Shown one piece after another: positions 33,018 to 42,509 of a stretch of 64,000 bases of DNA. The translations under genes and the position numbers were made by a program. This DNA comes from an uncultured Duncaniella sp. (lineage in GTDB: Bacteria > Bacteroidota > Bacteroidia > Bacteroidales > Muribaculaceae). Under the pieces are notes generated by a model, which was given only the letters and a program-made list of their open reading frames with translations, did no database searches and was not told the DNA's origin. The stretch spans positions 62,001 through 126,000 of the forward strand of contig NZ_CAJTMT010000005.1 in the NCBI RefSeq assembly GCF_910577345.1. Reading direction: 5' to 3'. The first letter of the stretch is position 1. Each line of letters starts with the position of its first letter.

Positions 33018-35948
33018 ATGAAAAAACTACTGTCACTACTCATCATACTCTGTGCGCTGACTGCCGACGGCGCAGCAAAAAGGCCACGGACACGCTCCGC
33101 AAGGAAAGCCAAGACAACCAAGGTCGTGAAGACCCCGGCCGTGCCGCGTCCGGCACGCGAGCCGTTCGTGCGCCGTATCGATTCGCCTACCGACAATGCC
33201 ACAGGCGGACTTGCCGGAAAGAACATAGCACTCTGGCAGAGCCACGGTCGTTATTTCGACCAGAACGAGGACAGATGGACCTGGCAACGCGCACGTCTGA
33301 TGGGTACAGTCGAAGATCTGTATCCACAGGCCTACGTCCTCCCCTATCTGATTCCGATGCTCGAAAATGCCGGTGCCTACGTCCTCACTCCGCGTGAACG
33401 CGACGTGAACACCGAAGAAATCATCGTCGACATGGACGGCGGTTTCGCCCAAAAGACATATTCCGAGAAAAACGGGTCGGAAAAGTGGCAGACAGCCTCC
33501 GGAATCAACGGCTTCGGATATAAGAAAGATGTCCTCACCGGAACTGACAATCCTTTCCGCATGGGTACCGTGCGTCAGGTCCGCACAGTCAAGGATGAGA
33601 AGAAAGCCTCGACAGCTTGCTGGTATGCCGATTTCAAGAAAGCGGGAACTTACGCCGTCTATGTCAGCTACGCCTCCCTGCCCAACTCGGCACGCGATGC
33701 ACGATATATCGTCAACTCCCTTGCCGGAAGCGAGGAATTTGAAGTGAATCAGCGCATCGGAGGCGGCACTTGGATATATCTCGGTTCATTCCCCTTTGCC
33801 GCCGGACAGAGCAAGACTCCTGTGGTGGAGCTTCTCAACGTCTCGTCGGAGGAAGGGAAGCTCATCACCGCCGATGCCGTTAAAATCGGTGGCGGCATGG
33901 GCAATGTCAGCCGTTCGGCTGCCGGAGGCGAAGCTACCGTCAGCACCTATCCCCGTTTCACCGAAGGTGCCCGCTACTGGATGCAGTGGGCAGGAATCCC
34001 GTCGAACGTCTACAGCGTCACAGGTGGAAAGGATGATTATGAGGATGACTACAAGAGCCGTGGAATGTGGGTGAACTATCTTGCCGGCGGTTCGTCGGAA
34101 CTTCCCGGCCAGAAAGGTCTCGGCATACCGATCGACCTCTCCTTCGCCTTCCACACCGATGCCGGAACAACGTCCGACGCCTCATCCACCATAGGCACAA
34201 TGCCGATTGTCTACACAAAGGGACAGAAGCTCGGCAACGGCGAGGCAAGAACTACCTCAAAACGCTTTGCCGATATTCTGACCGATCAGGTGGTCAATGA
34301 CATACAGACACTTTACGAACCGACATGGAACCGCCGCAATCTCCGCGACCGCCCATATCACGAAGCGATGGAGCCGCAGGTCCCCTCGATGCTCATCGAG
34401 CTTCTGAGCCATCAGAACTTCGCCGACATGCGCTATGGACTCGACCCGACCTTCCGCTTCACCGTGAGCCGTGCGATATATAAAGGTATCCTGAAGTATC
34501 TGCATGAGAAGGATGGCATACCCTACATAGTCGAACCTCTTCCGGTGAGCCACTTCTCGATAAGCGGAGCGGACGGCGACTATAATCTTACATGGCAGGC
34601 TGTCGACGACCCTCTCGAACCGACCGCCAAACCGACATATTACATTGTCTACGAACGTGTGGACGGAGGTGCCTTTACGGAACTTGCCGTAGTCGATGAC
34701 CCGCAACTTACAGTGAAGGTCAACGACAACCATATCTACAGCTACAAAGTCGTCGCTGCCAACAACGGCGGACTCAGCTTCCCGTCGGAAATCCTGTCGC
34801 TCTGCGACATTCCCGATTCGGATAGGCCACAGGTGCTTGTGGTCAACGGTTTCACTCGAATCTCCGGCCCGGCAGAGGTCTATGCAGAGGGGAAGATAGG
34901 CTTTGACTATGAGGAGGACCACGGAGTGCCCTACGTTGGCGACATCCATTTCACAGGCCACCAGACAGAATTCCGTCCGGAGGTGAAATGGACATCCAAC
35001 GATGCCCCTGGCCACGGAGCAAGCCGCGCGACCCATGAGACCGAGATATTCGCCGGAAATACGTTTGACTTCGTCTATGTCCACGGACGTTCCATCCGTG
35101 CCGCCGGATTCCCCTTCATTTCATGTGGAGTGGATGCTTTCGTTGACCAAGGCAGTTCATCAGCCGCGATTGTCGACCTCATCCTCGGAAAGCAGAAGGA
35201 AATCACTGTCGGGACCTCTGAGGAACGCAAATTCAAGCCTTTCACCAACGAACTTAAAGTACGCCTTGCCGAATTCTGCAACGCAGGAGGCTCATTGTTC
35301 GTATCGGGAAGCTATATCGGTACAGACCTGTTTGACAACTCATTCAGCAGCGCTGACCAGCGCGTGGCCGACAGCCAGTTCGGACACACCTTCCTCGGTC
35401 TGCAATGGCGACAGGCAAAGGCGACTGTGACCGGCAAGGTCAGGGAGATCCGTGCGCGCTACGGCGAGTTCCGCGGGGGTCTGTCGCTGACATTCAACCA
35501 GCAACTCAACGCCGACTGCTATGCCGTCGAGTCGCCTGAATCGTTCGCACCGATGGACACAAGCTGCGCCTCACCGATACTGCGCTACACGGAAAACGAC
35601 TATATTGCCGGTGTCGCCTTCGACCCGGGTTCACACCGTGCGGTCACCATAGGTTTCCCCTTCGAAACCATCACCGGCTCCTACGAGCGCGACGCGCTGA
35701 TGGCTCAGATTCTTAAATTTTTCACCGCTCCCGAAGGTTCACATCCCGGTGCGCGCCCAAAGGTGCTTCCGGAAACAATAATCGGACTGGAGAGCCGACC
35801 GACAGTCCCGCCGAATCCATATTCCCGCAACATAGACCCGCGCGAGACCGCACAACGCTCCGAGGAAGAGGACGACAAACTGACCGACGAGCGCAAACGT
35901 AAACGCAAAGGTGAAAACGGGAAACAGAACCCCGACAGACTGACCTAA
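33018..35948 (+). CDS. secreted amidase-like protein with golvesin-type and FN3-like domains
   Basis: The 976-residue protein has a signal peptide (MKKLLSLLIILCALTADGAA) and a basic linker. Residues about 65-140 (KNIALWQSHGRYFD, RLMGTVEDLYPQAYVL, MLENAGAYVLTPRERD) look like the first half of an N-acetylmuramoyl-L-alanine amidase. A golvesin C-terminal-like domain follows (about 160-300). IDLSFAFHTDAG near residue 375 then resembles the second half (SIHaN-type His). An FN3-like part (about 510-600) and a large C-terminal domain follow, with a charged tail. Bacteroidota homologues are annotated as xanthan lyase or golvesin-domain proteins. True activity is unknown; a peptidoglycan role is inference. 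Confidence 0.72.
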   Translation: MKKLLSLLIILCALTADGAAKRPRTRSARKAKTTKVVKTPAVPRPAREPFVRRIDSPTDNATGGLAGKNIALWQSHGRYFDQNEDRWTWQRARLMGTVEDLYPQAYVLPYLIPMLENAGAYVLTPRERDVNTEEIIVDMDGGFAQKTYSEKNGSEKWQTASGINGFGYKKDVLTGTDNPFRMGTVRQVRTVKDEKKASTACWYADFKKAGTYAVYVSYASLPNSARDARYIVNSLAGSEEFEVNQRIGGGTWIYLGSFPFAAGQSKTPVVELLNVSSEEGKLITADAVKIGGGMGNVSRSAAGGEATVSTYPRFTEGARYWMQWAGIPSNVYSVTGGKDDYEDDYKSRGMWVNYLAGGSSELPGQKGLGIPIDLSFAFHTDAGTTSDASSTIGTMPIVYTKGQKLGNGEARTTSKRFADILTDQVVNDIQTLYEPTWNRRNLRDRPYHEAMEPQVPSMLIELLSHQNFADMRYGLDPTFRFTVSRAIYKGILKYLHEKDGIPYIVEPLPVSHFSISGADGDYNLTWQAVDDPLEPTAKPTYYIVYERVDGGAFTELAVVDDPQLTVKVNDNHIYSYKVVAANNGGLSFPSEILSLCDIPDSDRPQVLVVNGFTRISGPAEVYAEGKIGFDYEEDHGVPYVGDIHFTGHQTEFRPEVKWTSNDAPGHGASRATHETEIFAGNTFDFVYVHGRSIRAAGFPFISCGVDAFVDQGSSSAAIVDLILGKQKEITVGTSEERKFKPFTNELKVRLAEFCNAGGSLFVSGSYIGTDLFDNSFSSADQRVADSQFGHTFLGLQWRQAKATVTGKVREIRARYGEFRGGLSLTFNQQLNADCYAVESPESFAPMDTSCASPILRYTENDYIAGVAFDPGSHRAVTIGFPFETITGSYERDALMAQILKFFTAPEGSHPGARPKVLPETIIGLESRPTVPPNPYSRNIDPRETAQRSEEEDDKLTDERKRKRKGENGKQNPDRLT

Positions 35949-35990
35949 GCCACTCAACATAATAACCAACCACCATCACATTTCTCTGCA

Positions 35991-37331
35991 ATGGCAAAAG
36001 CTAATATCCACTCGCGCCTCTCCACCGAGGCAATGCGCCATATAGCCCTTGAATCGGGGGATTCCCCCGTCATCATCAACCTCACGGATGACACCATCGA
36101 CTTTACCCCATTCGGTCGCGAACGCCTTGAACGCACATTGAAGGAAACGGGTGCCGCGATTGTCTATTCCGACTATCATACCGTCGATACTGATGGCCGA
36201 TATTGCCGTCATGAACTCATTGACTGGCAGTCGGGTGCACTCCGCGATGATTTCGACTTCGGGAAAACCGTGGTTGTCAATCCCTGGATGCTCCGTAAGG
36301 CTGTCGACGGAATGACCGAAGAGCATGCAGCCGCCGGATGGTATGACCTCCGTCTGCGGCTGTCACGCCTCGGCGACATCATCCACCTTCCGGAAGCACT
36401 CTACACCGCCCGCACAGCAGCGGTGTCGGATGATGCAAAGGGAGAAGCGCAGTTCAGCTATGTCGACCCGCGCAACCGCTCGTCGCAGATAGAGATGGAG
36501 AAGGCTGTCACGGCCCATCTCCACGCGCTCAATGCAGAAGTGGACCACACACAGCTTAAGAACATTGACTTTTCCGGCAACGGTTTCCCGGTTGAAGCGT
36601 CGGTCATAATCCCGGTCCGTGACCGTCACCGCACGATAGCGGATGCCGTCAGAAGCGCCCTTTCGCAAGTGGCGGACTTCGATTTCAATGTAATAGTCAT
36701 CGACAACGGAAGCACCGACGGCACATCTGAAATCCTTGATGAGATTGCTTCAACGGAACCAAGACTGAAAATCATCCGCCCGACAACACAGCCCGCTCCC
36801 GGCATAGGCGGATGCTGGAACCTCGGGCTCCATTCAAAGGATTGCGGACGTTTTGCCATTCAGCTTGACAGCGACGACATCTACAGCCGTCCCGACACAC
36901 TGCAAATGATTGTCGATAAATTCCACGAACGCAGATGCGCAATGGTCATCGGCTCTTACAGCCTCACCGACTTCAACGGCAATTCCCTCCCTCCCGGACT
37001 GATTGACCATGCGGAATGGACCGACGAGAACGGCCCCAACAACGCACTCCGCATCAACGGGCTCGGCGCTCCGCGAGCTTTCTTCACTCCGGTTGCCCGC
37101 GAGATAAATTTCCCGGATGTCAGCTATGGCGAGGACTATGCCATGGGGCTTGCAATCTCCCGTGACTATCCAATCGGACGCATCTATGAATCGCTCTACT
37201 CATGCCGAAGGTGGGAAGGGAATTCGGACCATGCACTCAGTCCAGAACGCATCAACCGCAACAATCTCTACAAAGACCGCATCCGCACAATCGAACTCCT
37301 TGCACGAATCGAAAAGAACCGGAAATCATGA
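35991..37331 (+). CDS. glycosyltransferase family 2 with N-terminal degenerate domain
   Basis: The 446-residue protein has its GT2 domain at residues about 203-430: EASVIIPVRDRHRTIADAV, VIVIDNGSTDGTSEIL, FAIQLDSDDIYSRPDTL with the DSDD metal site, and SYGEDYAMGLAISR. The first 200 residues look like the second half of another GT-A domain (AAIVYSDYHTVDTDG), without a clear catalytic motif. The stop overlaps the DUF4922 start by 4 bp (ATGA), so the two are coupled. Donor and acceptor are unknown. Confidence 0.85.
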   Translation: MAKANIHSRLSTEAMRHIALESGDSPVIINLTDDTIDFTPFGRERLERTLKETGAAIVYSDYHTVDTDGRYCRHELIDWQSGALRDDFDFGKTVVVNPWMLRKAVDGMTEEHAAAGWYDLRLRLSRLGDIIHLPEALYTARTAAVSDDAKGEAQFSYVDPRNRSSQIEMEKAVTAHLHALNAEVDHTQLKNIDFSGNGFPVEASVIIPVRDRHRTIADAVRSALSQVADFDFNVIVIDNGSTDGTSEILDEIASTEPRLKIIRPTTQPAPGIGGCWNLGLHSKDCGRFAIQLDSDDIYSRPDTLQMIVDKFHERRCAMVIGSYSLTDFNGNSLPPGLIDHAEWTDENGPNNALRINGLGAPRAFFTPVAREINFPDVSYGEDYAMGLAISRDYPIGRIYESLYSCRRWEGNSDHALSPERINRNNLYKDRIRTIELLARIEKNRKS

Positions 37332-38290
37332 CGACCGACATTGATGCATTTCTGAATTCCGAACTGTCGGCGTGGCCGATGGCTGACGAGAATTTCAAAA
37401 GAATAAGGGATAGTTTTACGGATGGAAACCGCACCGTCATTTCAGATGGTGATTCCGCGTGGCAGACAGCAAAACTGTTTGTCAACCATCGCCGTGCGTC
37501 AATCACTGCCAAGACCGATGCCGCGAGCATAGCCGCACGCCGCTGCTTCCTCTGCCCCGCCAACCGTCCGGAATTTCAATCATCGCAACGGTGGAGGGAC
37601 TATGAAATACTCATCAACCCCTATCCACTTGCGTCTACTCACCTCACCATCCCCTCAATCAACCACTGCCAGCAGTCAATCGAAGGCCGGATTCCCGACA
37701 TGGCAGCGCTGGCAGTTGAGCTTGAAGGAATGTGTGTGTTCTACAATGGCCCGCGCTGCGGAGCCTCCGCACCTGACCATCTGCATTTCCAAGCGGTTTC
37801 ACGCGAAGCGGTCGCAAACTTTTTCAACGATGCTCTCCCGAAAGAGGAAATCAACAATCCGTCTACACACACGACAAACAGTGGCAGGGTGAAACTCTAC
37901 AGTTGCACTGCTTCACCCTTCCCATTCTTCATCATAGAAGCACAGGATACGGTCAAGCTTGAAACCATGATTATGAAAATAGTATCCGCTTTAAAGGCAA
38001 TCCAGTCTGAAAGCGAGGAGGAACCTATGATGAACATTGCCATGCGATACGATAGCACTTCACGGCTGATAACCACATTCGTGATACCACGTGCAAAACA
38101 CCGTCCGGAGTGCTATGGGCAGGAAAATGGACAGATGCTTGTCAGTCCCGCAACAATCGAGATGCTCGGGACAATTGTCTGCTCTCGCCGCGACGACTTC
38201 GACCGCCTCAACCTCAGCGAAGCCAATAGAATCCTCCGCGAAGTCGGACTCAATAAAGATGAATTCAGGAAGGTTATCGGAAAGTTATAG
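37328..38290 (+). CDS. DUF4922 protein (HIT/GalT-like, HxHxQ motif)
   Basis: The start was set at MTTDIDAFLNSE, overlapping the GT2 stop by 4 bp; it gives 320 residues. CFLCPANRP (a Cys pair) and CGASAPDHLHFQAVSRE are conserved DUF4922 features. The HLHFQ pattern matches the HxHxQ motif of Ap4A phosphorylases and galactose-1-phosphate uridylyltransferases. By that homology it may transfer or phosphorolyse a nucleotidyl group on a nucleotide sugar. Pairing with a glycosyltransferase supports a nucleotide-sugar role; this is inference. Its 3' end is 5 bp from the convergent hicB. Confidence 0.8.
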   Translation: MTTDIDAFLNSELSAWPMADENFKRIRDSFTDGNRTVISDGDSAWQTAKLFVNHRRASITAKTDAASIAARRCFLCPANRPEFQSSQRWRDYEILINPYPLASTHLTIPSINHCQQSIEGRIPDMAALAVELEGMCVFYNGPRCGASAPDHLHFQAVSREAVANFFNDALPKEEINNPSTHTTNSGRVKLYSCTASPFPFFIIEAQDTVKLETMIMKIVSALKAIQSESEEEPMMNIAMRYDSTSRLITTFVIPRAKHRPECYGQENGQMLVSPATIEMLGTIVCSRRDDFDRLNLSEANRILREVGLNKDEFRKVIGKL

Positions 38291-38295
38291 AAATA

Positions 38296-38640
38296 TTATG
38301 AATGATATGCGTGACGAAGCTCATTGGTTATAGCTCTCGTCACGATCTGGTTCACGGTGCTGTGATGTTCGGATGCAAAGCGAGAAAGCTCACTGTGAAG
38401 TTCGGAAGAGATTCTCACAACAAAACGTCCGCTATAAGGCCTTGCAGGTTCCACTCCTCTTTCCCTGCAACTTTGAAGATAAAAATCTATCGCCTCCTCA
38501 AAATCAGCCCGAAGCGACTCAATTGAGTCACCTTCGTATGAAATCAGGGAACGGATGCCCTGCACTCTTCCAAAAAGACAATTATCCTCTTCGGAAAATT
38601 CAACTGAACCGGTATAACCCTTGTATTTAAGCTGTCCCAT
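38296..38640 (-). CDS. hicB: HicB-family antitoxin
   Basis: The 114-residue protein has the HicB fold (YKGYTGSVEFSEEDNCLFGRVQGI, SIESLRADFEEAIDFYLQSC) and a C-terminal ribbon-helix-helix-type segment (GRFVVRISSELHSELSRFA, TVNQIVTRAIT) for DNA binding. It should neutralise HicA and repress the operon through the dyad at 38946-38963. It lies 1 bp after hicA. Confidence 0.92.
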   Translation of the reverse strand: MGQLKYKGYTGSVEFSEEDNCLFGRVQGIRSLISYEGDSIESLRADFEEAIDFYLQSCRERGVEPARPYSGRFVVRISSELHSELSRFASEHHSTVNQIVTRAITNELRHAYHS

Positions 38641-38641
38641 G

Positions 38642-38926
38642 TCACTTCTCTTTTGATTTTAAGTATTTTTCAACCAGACCATTCATATTGACAAATTCTA
38701 TCATCTGCTTCAGCATGTATGCCTTGAATGAATTACCCGGATGAGGCTTATGCAAGATGAACGAAATCTGTCCGTCAGGACTGACAAACTCGCAACGAGA
38801 ACCGGATGTGCGACCCTTATTGCTTTCGACAAAACCGAATATCTTGAACAGGCGCTTAGCCTCATCATAGGTGAAGTCGCTCGGCGCTTGCATGAAACGG
38901 TTTATCAATTTCTCTTTCGTACCCAT
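38642..38926 (-). CDS. hicA: HicA-family mRNA interferase toxin
   Basis: The start was set at MGTKEKLINRFMQAPSDFT (ATG complementary to 38924-38926), 94 residues; the promoter at 38942-38949 lies inside the longer frame and rules it out. The dsRBD-like HicA fold is seen in FTYDEAKRLFKIFGF, SGSRCEFVSPDGQISFILHKPHPGN with the catalytic His in LHKPHP, and AYMLKQMIEF. The serine-rich strand and HKPHPG are typical. HicA cleaves mRNA when free. Gene order is toxin first, then hicB. Confidence 0.9.
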   Translation of the reverse strand: MGTKEKLINRFMQAPSDFTYDEAKRLFKIFGFVESNKGRTSGSRCEFVSPDGQISFILHKPHPGNSFKAYMLKQMIEFVNMNGLVEKYLKSKEK

Positions 38927-38941
38927 CTTACAGATATTGCA

Positions 38942-38963
38942 CAAAGATACTATTTTTAGTATC
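38942..38963 (-). promoter_or_regulatory. hicAB promoter with palindromic operator
   Basis: On the minus strand TATCTTTG (plus-strand complement 38942-38949) is the -7 box, 15 bp upstream of hicA. It overlaps the perfect dyad GATACTA-TTTT-TAGTATC (38946-38963), a likely HicB binding site for autoregulation. Confidence 0.65.
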
Positions 38964-39062
38964 AAAAACAAAATCTCATGAAAAAAGTTTCTCACGATAT
39001 ATCTTCACGATGGAACATTGGTTCTTATTCTTGGAGTTTTTTGATTACTTTTGTAGAAACTA

Positions 39063-39473
39063 AGAGGGTGTTTAATAATAAATGTTAACCCGTGGGTTCC
39101 GTATTTCGGAGCAGATTTCTTTCTGCGAAAGCGACAAGCCGATGATACGCTGGGTTGAGGGAGTGTAGTTAATGTACACGACTGAAACAAAGCGTAAAAG
39201 ATGCCCGAAAGACGGAAAGGCGAAGTAACTTTTACAGATTAACGCATTCTCATTACAAAGATTATAAACTTTAATGAAATCTAATGGAACTATAATACCG
39301 TCGCCTCGGTTTCTCTTTGGCGCTTATCCCGTAACTCCTCGGTCGAGTGCCAATGGGCACAACCTCTTTAGAGCTCGCGTGTGGGCTTGACCCACCGCAC
39401 TCCCTCATCGTTACGGGATAATCACTCAAAGATAAACCGCCCACGGATTAACATTTATTATTAAACACCCTCT
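39063..39473. mobile_element. 411-bp MITE-like element with 34-bp terminal inverted repeats
   Basis: The ends 39063-39096 and 39440-39473 are 34-bp inverted repeats with one mismatch, beginning AGAGGGTGTTTAATAATA. If the element is taken as 39064-39472, TAA flanks both sides as a possible 3-bp target duplication. Nested inside are TGAGGGAGTG (about 39157) and CACTCCCTCA (about 39398). No transposase is encoded. A minus-strand frame of about 90 codons runs to the left end without a start codon (central part FAFPSFGHLLRFVSVVYINY). The 13-bp outer end recurs at 32776-32790. This fills most of the 38996-39490 gap. Confidence 0.82.
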
Positions 39474-39490
39474 AAAACCAGACGGCAGAT

Positions 39491-40825
39491 ATGAATCAGG
39501 AACCACAGGTGAGAGTCGGGATACTCTCGGCGACATCTATCCGTTTTACCCTTACCGGACTTTATGCAGGTCCGGAGGGCGAACTCGTTTCGGGAACCCA
39601 CGAAGCCCGGATGAACGAGTCGGGAATCTCCTTTACCATCGGCGACAAGACCTACACATCCGTTGAATTCATCCCGAGTTCCTACATAGGCGACAGCTTC
39701 GAACTCGAAGGAGTGACGATCGGTGTGGATTTCCATTGGCAAAGAAAAGAGAACCAGCGTTTCCGTGGTTCTCTCCGCATTATTGTCGATAAAGGCAAAA
39801 TCACGGCCATCAATATCGTCAACGTCGAAGACTATCTCGTCAGTGTGATTTCCAGTGAGATGAGTGCGACATCATCGCTCAACCTGCTCCGCGCCCATGC
39901 CGTCATATCTCGCAGTTGGGTGCTGTCGATGATGGACCGAAGCTCTGCACCACTTCCTCCTGCCGCCAACCACCCCGACGCGAAGGCTCTGAATCCCGGT
40001 CCATCGCTCATACGCTACTGGGACCGCGAGGACCATCTGAATTTCGATGTCTGCGCCGACGACCATTGCCAACGCTATCAAGGGATAAGCCGAGTCTCGA
40101 CCCCTGTGGCGGCAGGCGCGGTTGCCGACACCCGTGGAGAAGTGCTGACATACGAAGGGCGGCTCTGCGACACGCGTTTTTCAAAATGCTGCGGCGGTGT
40201 GTTCGAACGGTTCGAGACCTGTTGGGATGACCAACCGCGCCCCTACCTCGAAGCCCGTCGCGACGGTGTCAATCCTCTCGATTTCCCCGACCTCACAAAC
40301 GAGGAAAATGCCAACGATTGGATCCTCGGCCGTCCAGAAGCTTTCTGCAACACAAGCGACAAACGCATACTCTCGCAAGTGCTCAACGGCTACGACCGCG
40401 AAACTCCCGACTTCTACCGCTGGACCGAGGAACTGTCGCAGGAAAAAATATCATCATTGCTTGCGACGCGTCTCGACAAGAACCTCGGAAAGATAAAAGA
40501 CCTCGTTCCCCTCACACGCGGGACTTCAGGCCGCATACGCGAACTCAAAATCATCGGGACCGAGGGTGAACTGACCATCGGCAAGGAACTGATGATCCGA
40601 CGCGCTCTGTCCGACAGCCATCTCTACAGCTCGGCCTTCATCGTAGAAGCTCTTGAAAGGGACAGCGACGGAATCCCCGCCCGCTTCATCCTCCACGGTG
40701 CAGGATGGGGCCACGGTGTCGGACTATGCCAGATAGGCGCTGCCATCATGGGCGAACGCGGCTATTCCTACGACGAAATCCTGAAGCATTACTATATCAA
40801 CGCCGAATTGACGCATCTCTATTAA
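39491..40825 (+). CDS. SpoIID/LytB-domain protein
   Basis: The 444-residue protein has a SpoIID domain: VSVISSEMSATSSLNLLRAHAVISRSWV (Glu of SSEMS is the likely catalytic residue), CGGVFERFETCW and the C-terminal GAGWGHGVGLCQIGA...GYSYDEILKHYY. SpoIID enzymes are lytic transglycosylases that act on stem-less glycan strands. There is no signal peptide in the chosen frame, which is unusual; the start follows the MITE by 17 bp, so an original upstream start could have been lost. AmpG follows after 3 bp. Confidence 0.87.
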   Translation: MNQEPQVRVGILSATSIRFTLTGLYAGPEGELVSGTHEARMNESGISFTIGDKTYTSVEFIPSSYIGDSFELEGVTIGVDFHWQRKENQRFRGSLRIIVDKGKITAINIVNVEDYLVSVISSEMSATSSLNLLRAHAVISRSWVLSMMDRSSAPLPPAANHPDAKALNPGPSLIRYWDREDHLNFDVCADDHCQRYQGISRVSTPVAAGAVADTRGEVLTYEGRLCDTRFSKCCGGVFERFETCWDDQPRPYLEARRDGVNPLDFPDLTNEENANDWILGRPEAFCNTSDKRILSQVLNGYDRETPDFYRWTEELSQEKISSLLATRLDKNLGKIKDLVPLTRGTSGRIRELKIIGTEGELTIGKELMIRRALSDSHLYSSAFIVEALERDSDGIPARFILHGAGWGHGVGLCQIGAAIMGERGYSYDEILKHYYINAELTHLY

Positions 40826-40828
40826 GCT

Positions 40829-42136
40829 ATGCGAATACCTCCCAAAGTTATGAAAAGAACTGACCGTCCGTCGGCCCGCAGTCCGTGGGCCTGGATTCCG
40901 ACCCTTTACTTCGCGCAAGGCCTCCCCTACGTCGCCGTAATGACCATCTCGGTCATCATGTACAAACGCCTCGGCCTCTCCAACACCGACATCGCGCTCT
41001 ACACCGGCTGGCTCTATCTCCCGTGGGTCATCAAACCGTTCTGGAGTCCGTTTGTCGACATCATCAGCACCAAACGGCGTTGGACACTGACCATGCAATG
41101 GCTCATCGGAGCTGCCTTTGCCGGGATAGCCTTCGCGCTCCCCACACCATTTTTCTTCTCGCTGACCCTCGCGGTATTCTGGCTCGTCGGTTTCACATCG
41201 GCCACACACGACATCGCCGCCGACGGCTACTACATGCTTGCGCTGACCGAACACCAACAATCGCTCTATGTGGGTATCCGTTCCACCTTCTACCGTATCG
41301 CTACCGTAGCCGGACAAGGTCTGCTTGTCATTCTTGCCGGGGCCATTGAAGAATCCTCCGGCAACATCCCCTTTGCCTGGTCGGTGGTCTTCGGCATTCT
41401 TTCGGCTCTTTTCCTGATATTCGCCCTGTACCACAGCTGGGCACTCCCGAAAGTCGAACATCCCGCCGGACGGTCGCTGTCCACAGTCCGCGACGTATGG
41501 CGCGAGTTTGTAGAAGTCTTCGCCGAATTCTTCCGCAAGAGGCAAGTCGGAACGGCCATAGTCTTCATGCTCCTCTACCGTCTGCCCGAAGCGCAACTCG
41601 TCAAACTAATCAATCCCTTCCTGCTCGACCCTGCAACCGCCGGAGGACTCGGACTCTCTACCGGACAAGTCGGAGTTGTCTACGGAACTGTAGGCATAAT
41701 CGGCCTCACACTCGGAGGCATCATCGGCGGCATTGTCGCAGCACGTCGCGGATTGAAATTCTGGCTGCGTCCGATGGCATGGAGCATGTCGCTGACCTGT
41801 CTGACTTTCGTCTACCTCAGCTTTGCCAACGACCCCTCGCTTCCGGTCATCAACATCTGCATCTTCATCGAACAATTCGGCTACGGATTCGGATTCACTG
41901 CCTACATGCTCTACCTCATCTACTTTTCCGAAGGCCGTCACCGCACCGCACACTACAGTATCTGCACCGGCTTCATGGCACTCGGCATGATGCTCCCGGG
42001 CATGGCTGCAGGATGGATTCAGGAAACAATCGGCTACCAGAACTTTTTCCTTTGGACAATGGTCTGCTGCGTGGCCACAATCGGGGTCACATACCTCATC
42101 AGAATCGATCCGGCCTTCGGACGCAAAGAATCCTGA
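40829..42136 (+). CDS. AmpG-like muropeptide MFS transporter
   Basis: The 435-residue protein has about 12 membrane segments. The first (TLYFAQGLPYVAVMTISVIMY) carries the FAQGLPY motif of AmpG-type permeases, followed by TGWLYLPWVIKPFWSPFVD and the conserved THDIAADGYYM. AmpG imports anhydro-muropeptides or related sugars from the periplasm. It lies between SpoIID and NamZ-like genes, which supports a role in cell-wall salvage. Confidence 0.88.
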   Translation: MRIPPKVMKRTDRPSARSPWAWIPTLYFAQGLPYVAVMTISVIMYKRLGLSNTDIALYTGWLYLPWVIKPFWSPFVDIISTKRRWTLTMQWLIGAAFAGIAFALPTPFFFSLTLAVFWLVGFTSATHDIAADGYYMLALTEHQQSLYVGIRSTFYRIATVAGQGLLVILAGAIEESSGNIPFAWSVVFGILSALFLIFALYHSWALPKVEHPAGRSLSTVRDVWREFVEVFAEFFRKRQVGTAIVFMLLYRLPEAQLVKLINPFLLDPATAGGLGLSTGQVGVVYGTVGIIGLTLGGIIGGIVAARRGLKFWLRPMAWSMSLTCLTFVYLSFANDPSLPVINICIFIEQFGYGFGFTAYMLYLIYFSEGRHRTAHYSICTGFMALGMMLPGMAAGWIQETIGYQNFFLWTMVCCVATIGVTYLIRIDPAFGRKES

Positions 42137-42360
42137 CAATCAAATGAATGCCATCTGCAATCATCTCTGAAATCATCTCTGTAATCTTTCATATTCTGTC
42201 AATCATTAAAATTTATACAACAATTAATTCAACTTGATAAAAAAACAAATACCATAAAAATTCTCTCACCACAAAGATACCCTCTCCCGCACCCCAAAAT
42301 AGTGCGATAATGCAAAAAGCATCATTATTCTCACGAAAAAAGCGGTAAAAAGGCCAAATT

Positions 42361-42399
42361 TCCATGCAAATTTAAAGTTAAACTTTAAATTTGCATGGA
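42361..42399. repeat. perfect 39-bp AT-rich palindrome
   Basis: Arms of 19 bp (42361-42379 and 42381-42399; TCCATGCAAATTTAAAGTT and its exact complement) surround a single A. It lies 224 bp after the AmpG stop and 111 bp before the NamZ start. No U-run follows. It could be an operator, a cruciform site or a terminator. Otherwise the gap 42137-42509 is AT-rich with no gene. Confidence 0.75.
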
Positions 42400-42509
42400 T
42401 TTAACCCGAATCAGGCTCTTTTCCGGACTTCGGGCCACACCATTTTCAATATACAGATGTTATAATTAGGAACGATTGTGTCTAAACATAAAAACCACAC
42501 GCTCCGACC

